Of a DNA stretch of 64,000 bases, positions 11,232 through 22,440 are shown piece by piece (within the stretch, counting starts at the first letter, position 1; every line of letters begins with the position of its first letter). The notes below the pieces were generated by a model. The model was not told where the DNA came from, made no database searches, and saw nothing but the letters and a program-made list of their open reading frames with translations. Origin of the DNA: Corylus avellana (taxonomy: Eukaryota; Streptophyta; Magnoliopsida; Fagales; Betulaceae); assembly GCF_901000735.1 (NCBI RefSeq), contig NC_081542.1, positions 23,017,093-23,081,092 on the forward strand. The letters are read 5' to 3'. Both the position numbers and the translations under genes were made by a program.

Positions 11232-13355
11232 CTCTATTGGTTCCTTAACAGCCCCCCTCAAACGAATGGGAGGGGGAGTAACCATGAGTTTGTCTCTGAG
11301 GAAAAGAAATCGAGAGGAGGTAAGGCCCTTTGTAAAGATATCAGCACATTGATCTTGAGTTGGGATGTAGCTAGCACAAAGATCTTTGTGAAGAATTTTC
11401 TCACGGATGAAGGGGTAGTCAACTTCTATATGCTTGGTACGAGCATGGTAGATGGGATTAGAAGCTAAAGCAATAGCTCCTATGTTATCACACCAGAGTA
11501 CAGGAGGATCATGGAGAGAAACTTGCAATTCTTTGAGTAGCATTCGAAGCCATGAGAATTCAGCAGCTGTAATGGCCATTGCACGATATTCAGCCTCGGT
11601 GCTAGATCTCGAGACAACAGGCTGCTTCTTGGCATGCCAAGATACTAAGTTGGATCCGAAGAAAACACAATACCCTGTAGTGGATCTGCGATCAAGAGGA
11701 TCCCCTGCCCAGTCAGAGTCACAGTATGCCTGAAGTTGAAGAGGACCTGAAGTGAAGTGAAGGCCATGATCTGGTGTGCCTTTGAGATACCTTAGAACTC
11801 TTTTAGCAGCCTGCATATGTTCTGTAGTTGGACAATGGAGAAATTGACACAATTGATTGACAGTGTAGGCTATGTCAGGTCTTGTGAGTGTGCAGTATTG
11901 TAGAGCTCCAATGATATGACGATAGGTTGTGGGATCTGGTAGAGTATCACCATCGAGCTTGGTGAGCTTCTTGCCTGAAGTGCAGGGTGCGGCATAGGGC
12001 TTTGCTCCAAGCATTTGCACACGATCAAGTAAATCAATAATGTATTTACCTTGATTTAGATGCAAGCCAGTTTTGTCACGAAGGACATTGATGCCTAGGA
12101 AGTATGAAAGGCAACCAAGATCTTTCAACTTAAATTCCATTTGAAGGCCGTGGATGAGAGTCTCCATGATAGATGAATCTGTACCTGTTACTATGATATC
12201 ATCAACATATATCAGTATGTAAATATGAACAGAGCCGTGATGAAGCATAAAAAGAGAGGTATCTACTAAGGATCCAACAAAACCAAGATGGAGAAGAGCT
12301 TGTGACAATCTATGAAACCAAGCTCGTGGGGCTTGCTTTAGACCATAGAGGGCCTTTTTGAGCTTACAAACATGATCTGGAAAAGCTACATCAACAAAAC
12401 CAGTAGGCTGCTCCATGAGGACTTCTTCATTCAAGTAACCATGAAGGAAGGCATTAGAGACATCCAATTGCTTGAGGGGCCAATTGTAGTGGATTGCTAA
12501 GGATAGTAGGATCCGTATAGTGGCTGGTTTTATAACTGGACTGAAGGTTTCAGTGTAGTCAATACCATCTCTTTGTTGGAAACCCTTGGCCACTAGTCTT
12601 GCCTTGTATCTTTCAATAGTGCCATCTGTTTTTTCCTTTATCCGAAAAAAACCCACTTATTCTTGATGATGTTTCGATGTGAAGGTCTAGGGCAGAGAGA
12701 CCAAGTACCATTGTCAACTAAAGCTTGAAGTTCACTTTCCATTGCAGCAAACCATTTAGGGTTAGAAACAGCCTGAGCAAATGTGGTAGGGATAGAAGGC
12801 AAGGGTGTAGCATGAAAGGATTTTAGTGGATGCTTGGTTGATTTTAAGGATAGGAATAGCTGATAGTTGGGAAAAGACTTAGGTTTGGAGTTTCCAGTCA
12901 TAGATCTTGTGACAATATGAGGAGAGGCTGGTTCAATAGGTGCAGGCAAAAGCTGAAATAAGGATTGATCTAGGTGGGGGATAGGATCAGGGGTAGGTGG
13001 TAGTAATTCGGCAGTAGGGGTAGTCAGGGGACTGTTTAGAATAGGTTCTTGTGCTGGGGAAGGCAAGGTGATTGGGGGTGAGGTGTGAATAGTAATAGAG
13101 TCAGAATTATTCATAGAGTAAAAATGAGAAGGATCGAGAACAATACCTGTAGGGGAAGGATCTGATCCATTAGGGGATGAAGATGTTGCTCTATTCTGTG
13201 TAGAGAGCACCAATTCATCAAAAATAACATGTCTAGAGCCATATACACGATTGGAGATGGGATCAAGGCACATGTAACCCTTTTGGTGGGTACAATATCC
13301 AAGGAAGATGCATTGTTTGCTTCGGAATTCCAATTTGTGTTTGGCATAGGGTCTT
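11232..13355 (-). mobile_element. RE1-like copia retrotransposon, 3' half
   Basis: Minus-strand copia. The 3' LTR is reduced to about 19 bp (TGTTAAGGAACCAATAGAG read on the minus strand), preceded by the polypurine tract GAGGGGGGC. RNase H and RT follow rightward, and the sequence stops at the gap in the linker between integrase and RT. It is nearly identical to 31309-33427, with scattered substitutions such as CGAATGGG/CGAAGGGG. The truncated LTR sits directly against MULE sequence ending ACATT. Confidence 0.9.
11241..13333 (-). pseudogene. Copia pol fragment: RT and RNase H (frameshifted)
   Basis: Read on the minus strand. From about 13333 there is a proline/serine-rich linker with VTRSMTGNSKPKSFPNYQL, then RT with KNKWVFF, KARLVAKGF, QLDVSNAFLHGYL, LYGLKQAPRAWF and the catalytic YVDDIIVTG, then RNase H with YCDSDWAGD, STEAEYRA and RTKHIEVDY. 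A change in an A-run near 12640-12656 shifts frame at the start of RT, splitting it into two reading frames. It ends in LRGAVKEP, which overlaps the LTR start. Gag, protease and integrase are absent because of the gap. Once a reverse transcriptase for element replication; now incomplete here. Confidence 0.9.
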
Positions 13356-13455
13356 NNNNNNNNNNNNNNNNNNNNNNNNNNNNNNNNNNNNNNNNNNNNN
13401 NNNNNNNNNNNNNNNNNNNNNNNNNNNNNNNNNNNNNNNNNNNNNNNNNNNNNNN
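13356..13455. other. Assembly gap, 100 N
   Basis: Exactly 100 N. Left flank is copia that continues in sequence at 33428; right flank is the inside of a hAT that continues at 4578. Confidence 0.98.
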
Positions 13456-14319
13456 CCGACCCAATAAGAATTTTAACCGATAATTTCGGTTAAAACGGTA
13501 CACGGTTAAACGGTCCGGTTAAACCGGTTAACCGATTTAACCGAGAGCTTTATATTGATTTATTTTGTTGGGCCAAAAACAAAAAATGAGTTTTTTTGAC
13601 TTTTGAGAGCCCAAATACTTTTTGTTGGGCTAAAATAATTTATTAAAAATGAGTTGTTTTAGGGACCAAATACTTTTTGTTGGGACCCAAATATTTGTTT
13701 TTGGGGCTAAAAATTGAAGCTTTTTTATATTGATCCACTTCAACTTTTTTTTTTTTTTTTTTAATATTATAAAATACATTTTTCCAAAGCAAATGGACTA
13801 ATTAACATAATGAATGCTAATTAGACTAGCAAAACTAGTTAATGAAAAATGTTTTTACCAAAGGCAAAGAAATCTCATCAAATGCCATCACTTAAAAAAA
13901 AAACATCAAAACTACCCAAACCCAAATTAAAATAAAATTCATTAATGAATAATAAACAAAGTATTAACTAATTAAAGTCACTTAGCAAAAGGAAAATAAG
14001 TCATGGGCAACACCATTACACAAATTCGGAAACCTGTGTCACTTGTGGGAATTTGGAAACCTCTCTAAAAGACTAAACGGCGCCGTTTTGGGACTAGAAT
14101 TATAAAAAAAAAATAAAAAATAAAAAAATTCCGGTTTCTTATCGGTTAAATCGGTTAACCGATAAGAACCGCTTAACCGGACCGGACGGGACCGGACCGA
14201 ATTCCGGTATACTTTTTTTAACCGATAAGGATATCGGCATATCGGCTACGGTTTATATCGGTTCGGTCGAAGCCGGTAGACGGCCGGTTAAACGGTAACG
14301 GTTAATTTGCCCACCCCTA
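13456..14319 (-). mobile_element. hAT-like element, left half (other half at 4578-4762)
   Basis: On the minus strand this begins TAGGGGTGGGCAAATTAACC after the flank GTTGGTAC (14320-14327 in reverse). It has the same GGTTAA/CGGT subterminal repeats as 4578-4762. The middle (13560-14120) is AT-rich filler with repeated TTTTTGTTGGG(A/C). No transposase is visible. Together the halves would make an element of roughly 950 bp. Confidence 0.82.
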
Positions 14320-14327
14320 GTACCAAC

Positions 14328-14600
14328 CCATGGGTGGCAGGGGGCGGCAGAGGTGGATGGAGTGGCCGAGCCACCCCTAGAGGGTGGATCGGCCACCACT
14401 GAATATAATAGCGGTGACTGAACCACTTCCAGGGGTGGTTCGACCACCCCCGAAAAGTGTTAGGGGGTGGCCGGCCACCCACCAGGGGGTGGATCGGCCA
14501 CCCCCGAGCGTTTCTGAGTATGGCCGGCCACCCCAAAAATATCTTGGGGGTGGCCGATCCACCACCTAATGGGTAGCCGAACCATCCCCAGTTACCTAGG
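14328..14600. repeat. GC-rich GGCCGGCCACCCC palindrome cluster
   Basis: About ten inverted and direct variants of GGGGTGGCCGGCCACCCC in 270 bp. The cluster resumes at 20297-20345 on the other side of the gypsy element, so the gypsy landed in it. Related motifs occur near 23815-23870, 50095 and 51013-51031. Probably part of a foldback transposon family; origin not established. Confidence 0.6.
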
Positions 14601-15265
14601 TGACACGGGTGTGTCCAACAAGAGTTCATTAACAATTTCCCAAGATTCAGTCCGAATAAGTCCACAAGCCCAACAGAATGCCAAGGCTCAAATTGAGGAA
14701 ATCCATCATAGCCGTCCATTACTTCATTATTTCGAAGACATGCCTAGGTCTAAATTCAAGTTCAGAATCTTATCTTTCCAACTAAAAACGTTTCAGATCA
14801 TTTGGAGTTGGGAGCCAAAAGTTATGACTGTTTCAAGTGGAGTGGTCAGTCTTCTCGGGAATACGCGTTAAGCTGGTTGTTTGTCCCCTTGTCTGCTGCC
14901 CCACGAATTAATGAATGTTTTATGCCATTATTACTTGTTTAATTTCTTTAGATGCTTATCCTATGCTTAGAGGGTTGTTCTAAGCTTATATAACACTTGT
15001 GTGTGCAAGTGTAGGGCAGACGAGATTATTGTGTTAAAAAAATCAGCCTGTGGCTTTTGAGAGGAGAGTTCTCTTTGTATCTCTGTATCTCTTTGGTGTG
15101 AGCCTTAGAGTGGTGAGTGTTCTAGTTCTGTATCCCTTGTTATAATCTTTTGGGTGGTGATAATCTATATCCCTTTGGTGTTATCTCTTGGGTGGTGAAC
15201 TTCTATCTGTCATTTGAGTGTAAATTTGTGTACTTGTTTTCCATCTTCTTTTCTGTCCGATATCA
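14601..15265 (+). repeat. Gypsy 5' LTR
   Basis: 665 bp, TG...CA. Contains a TATATAACAC-type promoter region near 14990 and TC-rich sequence downstream. Compared with the 3' LTR it lacks about 38 bp after GAGGAAATCC (near 14702). Confidence 0.9.
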
Positions 15266-15268
15266 AAT

Positions 15269-15280
15269 TGGTATCAGAGC
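15269..15280 (+). promoter_or_regulatory. Gypsy primer-binding site
   Basis: TGGTATCAGAGC lies three bases after the 5' LTR. It is complementary to the 3' end of initiator tRNA-Met, the usual primer for plant LTR retrotransposons. Confidence 0.9.
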
Positions 15281-15305
15281 TAAGGTTGCTCAAGTCTTGA
15301 TTTCT

Positions 15306-17066
15306 ATGGCTGCTCATGGTCGTCGTGCTCAAGCTAACCAACGAGCTGCTCCAGAAAGAGACCCACGAGATATCGAAATGGACAACTTGAGGAGACAAGT
15401 CCAGCAGCTCCAAGAACGTTTACAACATTTTGAAGCCTCTGAACATGATGCCTCTCATCATGACTCGGAGAATGAAGTTTCCAGCGACGATAGAGAGAGT
15501 GTTAATCCTTTTCACCAAGCTCGTAGTCACACCTCAAGTGACAACACTCCACCTCATCCTCGAAACCTAAGACTTCATGGTGTCCAACGCCGTTACGATG
15601 TCAAGGTGGACAATCCAGAATTTGAAGGAAGAATGCAGCCCGATGAATTCATTGATTGGCTTAATACCATTGAGCGAATCTTTGATTACAAAGATGTTCC
15701 AGAACACCATAAGGTAAAGCTTGTTGCCATCAAGTTGAGAAAGCATGCTTCTATTTGGTGGGACCACCTTAAGAAACAGCGGGAACGTGAAAGGAGTATT
15801 TGCCAGATCATTATCGACAAATGCTTTTCTTAAGTTCCACAACTTTCAGCAGAACGAACTTTCTGTGGAGGAGTACATGGCGGAATTTGATCATTCTATG
15901 ATGCGCTGTGATATTGTAGAACCGGAAGAACAAATGGTAGCCCGTTACCTTGGAGGTTTACGTTCCGAAATCAGCAATGTTGTTCAGTTACAGCCTTATT
16001 GGACTTACATTGATGTTTGTAAGCTAGCACTCAAGGTGGAGAGACAATTGAAGGAAGGGCGCAGGAGTACCTATCGACCTTTCAATCAAGGAGGAATCAA
16101 CAACCGGGGGAGTAGTTCTACTGCCAAGACCACTCCATATCCCAAGAATGCAGCTGCCAAACCAGCCAAGAATGAAGCCAAACAACCAGCCAAGAATGAA
16201 GCTCATGCAGGGTCAAATCGCTCCAATACTTCTAACCCAAGTAGAAAATGCTTTAAATGTCATGGCTTTGGACATATTGCTTCTGATTGTCCAAATCGCA
16301 AGATAATCTCACTTGTTGAGGAAGACTTGGAAGATGATGAGGATGAACCAGTTGATGACGAGTCTGAGGAAGACTTGACATATGCAGATCAAGGGGAGTC
16401 TCTTGTAATTCGCAGGATCTTGATATCCACCTACGCAGAAGAAGATTGGCTTCGGAACAACATTTTCCACACCAAGTGCACCTCTAGTGGCAAGGTGTGT
16501 AATGTCATCATTGATGGGGGAAGTTGTGAGAATGTGGTGTCTACAACCATGGTGGAGAAACTCAACCTGAAAATAGAACCTCATTCTCATCCTTACAAGC
16601 TTCAATGGCTTAAAAAGGGCAATGATATCCAGGTAACAAAGAAATGCTTAGTTCAATTCTCTATTGGGAAGAATTACAAAGATGAAGTTTTGTGTGATGT
16701 TGTTCCTATGGATGCATGTCATATATTGCTTGGTAGACCATGGCAGTTTGATAAAAGAACTTTTCATGATGGTTTCAAAAACACTTATTCTTTTGAAAAA
16801 GATGGGACCAAAATTACCTTAGCTCCGTTAAGAATGTTGGCTACACCTAAACCTTCTAAAGGGGAGGGTAATAATCTACTTTCTATATGTGAAGTTGAGA
16901 GAGTTTTAACAGAATGTGGGAAAGGGTATGCTCTAGTGGTAGTTGAAAAGAAAGACCCAGTTGAAATTCCTTTTATCTTGCAACTAGTTCTTGAGAAATT
17001 TCCTGATGTTATTCCGGAAGAGCTTCCACCGGGCCTTCCACCCATGAGAGACATACAGCACCACAT
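15306..17066 (+). pseudogene. Gypsy gag and protease (frameshifted)
   Basis: Begins MAAHGRRAQANQRAAPER, then the capsid-like region with NPEFEGRMQPDEFIDWL. A deletion and frameshift near 15790-15835 move the frame to one giving FLKFHNFQQNELSVEEYMAEFD. A CCHC zinc knuckle CFKCHGFGHIASDC follows (about 16250-16290). The protease region has VIIDGGSCENVVS (about 16505-16545) and LLGRPWQFD. Another frameshift near 17065 separates it from RT. In the intact family these form the virus-like particle and process the polyprotein. Confidence 0.88.
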
Positions 17067-19580
17067 GACCTTGTTCCAGGTTCTATTCTACCTAACAAGG
17101 CAGCCTATCGATTGAATCCAAGAGAGCATGAAGAGTTGCAGAGACAAGTTGATGAATTGATCACCAAAGGCCTTGTGAGAGAAAGCATGAGTCCTTGTGC
17201 TGTTTCAGCACTTCTAGTACCAAAGAAGGATGGTTCTTGGCGTATGTGCATCGACAGTAGGGCTGTGAACAAGATCACCATCAGGTATCGCTTTCCCATT
17301 CCGCGGCTAGATGATCTCCTTGATCAGCTTCATGGAGCCACAATCTTCTCCAACTTGGATCTTCGTAACGGATACCATCAAATTCGCATGAGAGATGGTG
17401 ATGAATGGAAGACTGCTTTTAAAACTAGAGATGGTCTTTATGAATGGATGGTCATGCCATTTGGACTCTCTAATGCTCCTAGTACATTTATGCGTCTCAT
17501 GAATCATGTTTTTAAACCATTTATGGGAAAATTTGTTGTTGTTTACTTTGATGATATCTTAGTTTACAGCAAATCTTCAGAACAGCATTTGGAGCACCTT
17601 CAACAAGTCTTTCAAACTCTACGGGAGCAGAAGTTGTATGTCAACTTGAAGAAGTGTCGTTTCTTCACAAATAGCCTAGTATTCTTAGGCTATGTTGTTT
17701 CTAAGGAAGGAATCATGATGGATCCGAGCAAAATTGAGACAATCACCAGCTAGCCTATTCCCAAGTCCCTTCATGACATCAGAAGCTTTCATGGACTTTC
17801 ATCTTTCTACAGGCGTTTCATCAAAGGCTTCAACACCATTATTGCTCCCATCACAGAATGCCTTAAGGGAGGAACGTTTTAGTGGACAAAAGAAGCCCAA
17901 AAAAGCTTTGAACTTCTCAAGCAGAAAGTAACGGAGGCACCAATCCTTGTGCATCCAGATTTCTCCAAAGTGTTTGAAGTCGATTGTGATGCTTCTAATC
18001 TGGGAATTGGTGGTGTTCTCAGCCAAGAAGGCAAGCCAATTGGCTTTTTAAGTGAAAAGCTCAATGACTCCCGAAAGAAGTATTCCACTTATGACAAAGA
18101 ATTCTATGCTCTTGTTCGTGCCTTGGAGCATTGGAGTCATTATCTACTCTCCAAAGAACTTATACTTCATTCTGACCATGAAGCTTTGAAGTACTTGAAC
18201 AGCCAACAGAAGCTCAACACACGACATGCGAAATGGAGTGAGTTTTTGCAAGCTTTTTCATTCTCAATCAAGCACAAGGCAGGTAAACTCAATCAAGTAG
18301 CTGATGCTTTAAGTCGAAGACACTCTTTACTTAATACCATGCAAGTACAGGTTGTGGGTTTTGAAGTTGTCAAACAACTTTACAAGGATGATCCTGATTT
18401 TGGCTATGCTTGGAAGGAATGTTCTAATGGTCCTAAAAACCATTTCTTGCTGCAAGATGGTTTTCTTTTCAAAAACAACCATTTATGCATTCCCCATTGT
18501 TCATTAAGAGAAGCCATTAACAAAGAAGCCCATGGAGGAGGTCTTTCTGGTCAGTTTGGCAGAGACAAAACTTTAGCTCTTGTGCAGGAGAATTTCATTT
18601 GGCCCAAGATGGTACGAGATGTTGTGCGGCACGTGAAGCAATGTCGAATTTGCCACCTTGCAAAGAGTCGTAAACAGAACACCGGACTATATATCCCATT
18701 GCCTGTTCCAAATGCTCCATGGGAGAATTTGTTGTGGGTTTACCTAGAACCCAAAGGAACAAAGATTCCATTATGGTGGTGGTTGACCGATTCTCAAAGA
18801 TGGCCCATTTTGTCGCTTGCAACAAAACTCTTGATGCATCTCATGTTGTTGATTTGTATTTTAAGGAAATAGTCAAGCTCCATGGCATTCCCAAAACGAT
18901 TACTTCCGACCGTGATTCCAAGTTTGTTGGTCATTTTTGGCGTACACTTTGGCGAAAGCTTGGAACTATCCTCCAATTCAGCTCTGCATACCATCCCCAA
19001 ACAGATGGTCAAACTGAAGTTGTTAATCGAAGTTTGGGAAACCTCTTGAGGATTTTTGTGGGAAAGAATATCCGTCAATGGGATCTCCTCCTTGCCCAAG
19101 CTGAATTTGCCTATAATAGGTCTACTAGTCAAACCACTGGTTGTAGTCCATTTGACTCTGTCTATGGCCTAAACCCCATTAGCCCTCTTGATTTGGCTCA
19201 AATTCCTACAACCATTCAATTTTGTGGCAATGCTGATGAACGAGCCAAGGGAATCAAGAAGTTCCATGAGCAGATTCGAGGTCATATTGAGAAGCAAAAT
19301 GAGAAGTATCGAACACAAGCCAATAAGCATAGAAAGCCAATGGTTTTCAAAGAAGGAGATTTGGTATGGATTCATCTTCGAAAAGAACGTTTTCCAGCGA
19401 AACGGCGATCTAAGCTCCTACCATGAGCAGATGGTCCTTTCAAAGTGCTCCAACGCATTGGAGAAAATGCATACAAGATTGAGCTCCCTGGAGAGTATGG
19501 TGTATCTGCCACTTTCAATGTATGTGACTTAGAACCATATGAAGAAATCGAGACCACGGACTTGAGGGCAAGTCCTCATA
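17067..19580 (+). pseudogene. Gypsy pol: RT, RNase H, integrase (broken)
   Basis: RT has [32 protein letters not shown] and catalytic YFDDILVYS (about 17544). RNase H has FEVDCDASNLGIGGVL and LHSDHEALKYL. Integrase has the HHCC finger ending CRICHLAK (about 18645), then the D-D-E core: VVVDRFSKM, TITSDRDSKFVG and GQTEVVN. A C-terminal GPFKVLQRI block reaches the 3' LTR. Breaks seen: TAG at 17751, TAG at 17879, a frameshift near 18730 and TGA at 19424. The catalytic residues survive, but one polyprotein could not be made. Confidence 0.9.
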
Positions 19581-19593
19581 AACCTGGGGAGTA

Positions 19594-20296
19594 TGACACG
19601 GGTGTGTCCAACAAGAGTCCATTAACAATTTCCCAAGATTCAGTCCGAATAAGTCCATAAGCCCAACAGAATGCCAAGGCCCAAATTGAGGAAATCCTGA
19701 TGCAGTCTAGAGAGTTCTAGTAAGTTCAAAAACATCATAGCCGTCCATTACTTCATCATTTCGAAGACATGCCTAGGTCTAAATTCAAGTTCAGAATCTT
19801 ATCTTTCCAACTAAAAAAGTTTCAGATCATTTGGAGTTGGGAGCCAAAAGTTATGACTGTTTCAAGTGGAGTGGTCAGTCTTCTCGGGAATACGCGTTAA
19901 GCTGACTATTTGTCCCCTTGTCTGCTGCTCCATAAATTAATGAATGTTTTATGCCATTATTACTTGTTTAATTTCTTTAGATGCTTATCCTATGCTTAGA
20001 GGGTTGTTCTAAGCTTATATAACACTTGTGTGTGCAAGTGTAGGGCAGACGAGATTATTGTGTTAAAAAAGAACCAGCCTTTGGCTTTTGAGAGGAGAGT
20101 TCTCCTTGTATCTCTGTATCTCTTTGGTGTGAGCCTTAGAGTGGTGAGTGTTCTAGTTCTGTATCCCTTGTTATAATCCTTTGGGTAGTGATATTCTATA
20201 TCCCTTTGGTGTTATCTCTTGGGTGGTGAACTTCTATCTGTCATTTGAGTGTGAATTTGTGTACTTGTTTTCCATCTTCTTTTCTGTCCGGTCTCA
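19594..20296 (+). repeat. Gypsy 3' LTR
   Basis: 703 bp, preceded by the purine-rich CCTGGGGAGTA, ending GTCTCA before the CTAGG duplication. It differs from the 5' LTR by scattered substitutions and a ~38-bp segment (near 19695-19735), so the insertion is not recent. Confidence 0.9.
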
Positions 20297-20918
20297 CTAG
20301 GGGTGGTCCGACCACCATCTAGGGGTGATCCGGCACCCCTGTTTTGCTTCTTATTTATTTGCATTTATCCGCATGTTTCAGACTTATCCAAAACGTTAGA
20401 AATTTAGAACTGTATGGTGACAGCTTTTATTAACTCGAGAATTCCTACGAATTGATGCTTTCAAGGCCGTCGTGTTTTATGAGGTTGTTGTTATTTATTG
20501 GAAAAACTTAACTTTCACGATCTTAATTACGAAATTGAACAATTTCTGTCAATTATTTATTTTATTAGATTTTTTAAAAAAAAAGTTGTCGATTTTTTTA
20601 AAAAAAATATTCATGTTTTTTTTTTTTTTGATGAAAAAAAATAGAAAATTATAAAGATCGAGGTTTTTATATATATATATCTTGCAATATTTTTGCAACA
20701 TCTTTTATAATTTTTTTATAAAAAAAAATGAGTATTTTGGGATGACAAAAATTGACTAAAAATCCTAACATAATAGGATTATTGAAAGTTCGATATTCTT
20801 AATTGAGAATTTTTAAACTTTAGGGTAATGTCAAAACGAGTGAAGGTTCAATAAGTTTTATGAAGTTTTTCCTTATTTATTAGTTTGGTGTTACCCCAAC
20901 TATTAAGCTCAAGTAATG

Positions 20919-21031
20919 TTGTGCTCAATGGGTAGTTCAATCGGCTGTGAACCACGCCTTATGAAGCGGAGGTCACTAGTTCGAATCCCCCTCCCTCTCC
21001 CTTGTGTGGAAATGTCAACAAAAAAAATAGG
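20919..21031 (+). mobile_element. tRNA-derived SINE, ~113 bp
   Basis: Has an A-box-like TGGGTAGTTCAATCGG and a B-box-like GGTCACTAGTTCGAATCC, the internal RNA polymerase III promoter of tRNA-related SINEs, then a short body and an A-rich tail. It is flanked by the direct repeat TCAAGTAATG (20909-20918 and 21032-21041). The left arm has the empty site near 9530. It does not fold as an intact tRNA gene as far as I can see. Confidence 0.85.
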
Positions 21032-21054
21032 TCAAGTAATGCTCTACCTGATCT

Positions 21055-21252
21055 GGCTTACATGTTGTTATTAAAATAACAGCATGTATGCTGTAGTTTA
21101 AGCAACGGTCAAGATTAAATCTCATAGTTGCTTTATTTTTAAAAGCTTTTAATAGAAGAGAGAAAATGAAGAGAGATTTTTAAAAGATTTAATCATGACC
21201 GTTGCCTAAACTACAGCATACATGCTGTTATTAAAATAACAACTTGTAAGCC
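21055..21252. mobile_element. Foldback MITE, ~198 bp (right arm copy)
   Basis: Terminal inverted repeats start GGCTTACATGTTGTTATT and end AATAACAACTTGTAAGCC, with about 60 bp of pairing. Homologous to 9322-9514. Confidence 0.78.
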
Positions 21253-21499
21253 GAATCTTGCTTTACCTAGCCCCTATCAACTTCTATTTTCTAAGGCTTA
21301 TGTGGTGTGGTCTTCTCAACTAAAAAAAAAAAAAACTCAAATTTTCATGTAAATGTTTGTAAACTTACCAACTTCAAATCAAATTGTTCGTTTGTACTCT
21401 GTTTTTTTTTTTTTTAATAAAAAATGTTCTTTTGTGATGAACAACCTCGATATTTGGAAATTCAAATCCCTGAAATTGTAGAAACCTCAATTCCTTCTA

Positions 21500-22440
21500 T
21501 TACGATCCACACACAGACTCAACAGGATCACATGATATGGAGGGGCAAGTTATCGTTTCAGTAGTTTATTTATTGTGTTGCGTCAGTTTGGGTCGCAATA
21601 GACGAATGTACAATGAAATGTCTTCTGTAAAATGAAACGATAACTACTCGGCCTTCCATGTTATCCTGTTGTTGAGCCTGTGTGTGGATCGCAATAGAAA
21701 AATGTACAATTTAACAATAACTACTGGGCCCTCCATGTTATCCTGTTGATGAGTCTGTGTGTGGATCACAATAGAAGATTGAACAATGAAACGATAACTA
21801 CTGGCCCCTCCATGTTATCCCGTTGATGAGTCTATGTCTAGATCACAAAGCAAAATGTCTACTTTGAGGACCAGAGGCAGAGGGAGAAGAAAAAATAAAT
21901 GTAAAACTAAAAAACAAATGGTCAATTAGTGATTACTCGTTTGACATTTTTAGACTAAGAAATCAAATTATGTATAAAGGATAGATGAAACCATTATTTC
22001 AGAATTTCTAAAATCCAAACAAAGCAATCACATCCTCAACACTTGGAAATCCCAAACCCAATCCTTTTTCAGTATACGGTTATAATAATTAATGCAAAAC
22101 CCAAAAAAAAAAAAGAAGAAGCGAAAAACAAAATTTACATTTAAATATTGATCATCATGAATAACTTCTTCTAATAGACTTGGAAATGAGATGTAGAAGG
22201 ACGAAGGATTCAAACATTTTAGTGGCAGTAGCTTTCACGGATCTACTTGGGAGGTGTTATTACGTTCTGATCTACTTGGCTGTTTGCATTGTACATTCTT
22301 CTATTGTGATCCACACACAGACTCAACAGGGTCACATGGAGGGGCAAGTTATTGTCAGCGGTTTATTTATTATGTTGCGTCAGTTTGGATCGCAATAGAC
22401 GAATGTAGAATGAGTCTGGGTGTTGATCGCAACATGGTAA
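21500..22440. repeat. ~75-bp tandem and inverted repeat cluster
   Basis: Units with CTCCATGTTATCCTGTTGATGAG then TGTGTGTGGATC recur with unit ends at about 21690, 21765 and 21844. Inverted units with GATCCACACACAGACTCAACAGG start at about 21506 and 22306, both followed by AGTTTATTTATTGTGTTGCGTCAGTTTGG-like sequence. Interspersed, unrelated AT-rich DNA lies at 21850-22240. No coding function recognised; the arrangement could be subterminal repeats of an uncharacterised transposon. Confidence 0.65.

Larger units (their letters stand above)
14601..20296 (+). mobile_element. Ty3/gypsy LTR retrotransposon, decayed, with TSD
   Basis: LTRs lie at 14601-15265 and 19594-20296, both starting TGACACGGGTGTGTCC and ending in CA. 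The element is flanked by the 5-bp duplication CTAGG (14596-14600 and 20297-20301). The order PR-RT-RNaseH-IN is that of Ty3/gypsy. The C-terminal integrase block GPFKVLQRI and an open frame running towards the 3' LTR suggest a chromovirus, perhaps CRM-like. That clade call is inference; I see no chromodomain. The coding region carries several frameshifts and stops. Confidence 0.93.
20376..21494. repeat. Right ~1-kb arm of the duplicated segment
   Basis: Inverted relative to 9097-10098, from TTTCAGACTTATCC to CCTCAATTCC. It is longer because of the SINE at 20919-21031. Divergence is mostly substitutions and homopolymer length changes. Confidence 0.85.

Noticed and set aside
14253..14719. Open frames in the GC-rich cluster
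   Set aside because: They are produced by repeats of GGCCGGCCACCCC and have biased, repetitive composition.
15210..19557. Minus-strand reading frames across the gypsy element (e.g. 18794-19132, 16309-16605)
   Set aside because: They lie opposite recognisable gag-pol sequence on the plus strand and show no domain of their own.
20919..21031. A tRNA gene suggested by A-box and B-box-like motifs
   Set aside because: No cloverleaf with acceptor pairing could be seen, it has an A-rich tail and 10-bp direct repeats, and the paralogous arm lacks it: a SINE fits better.
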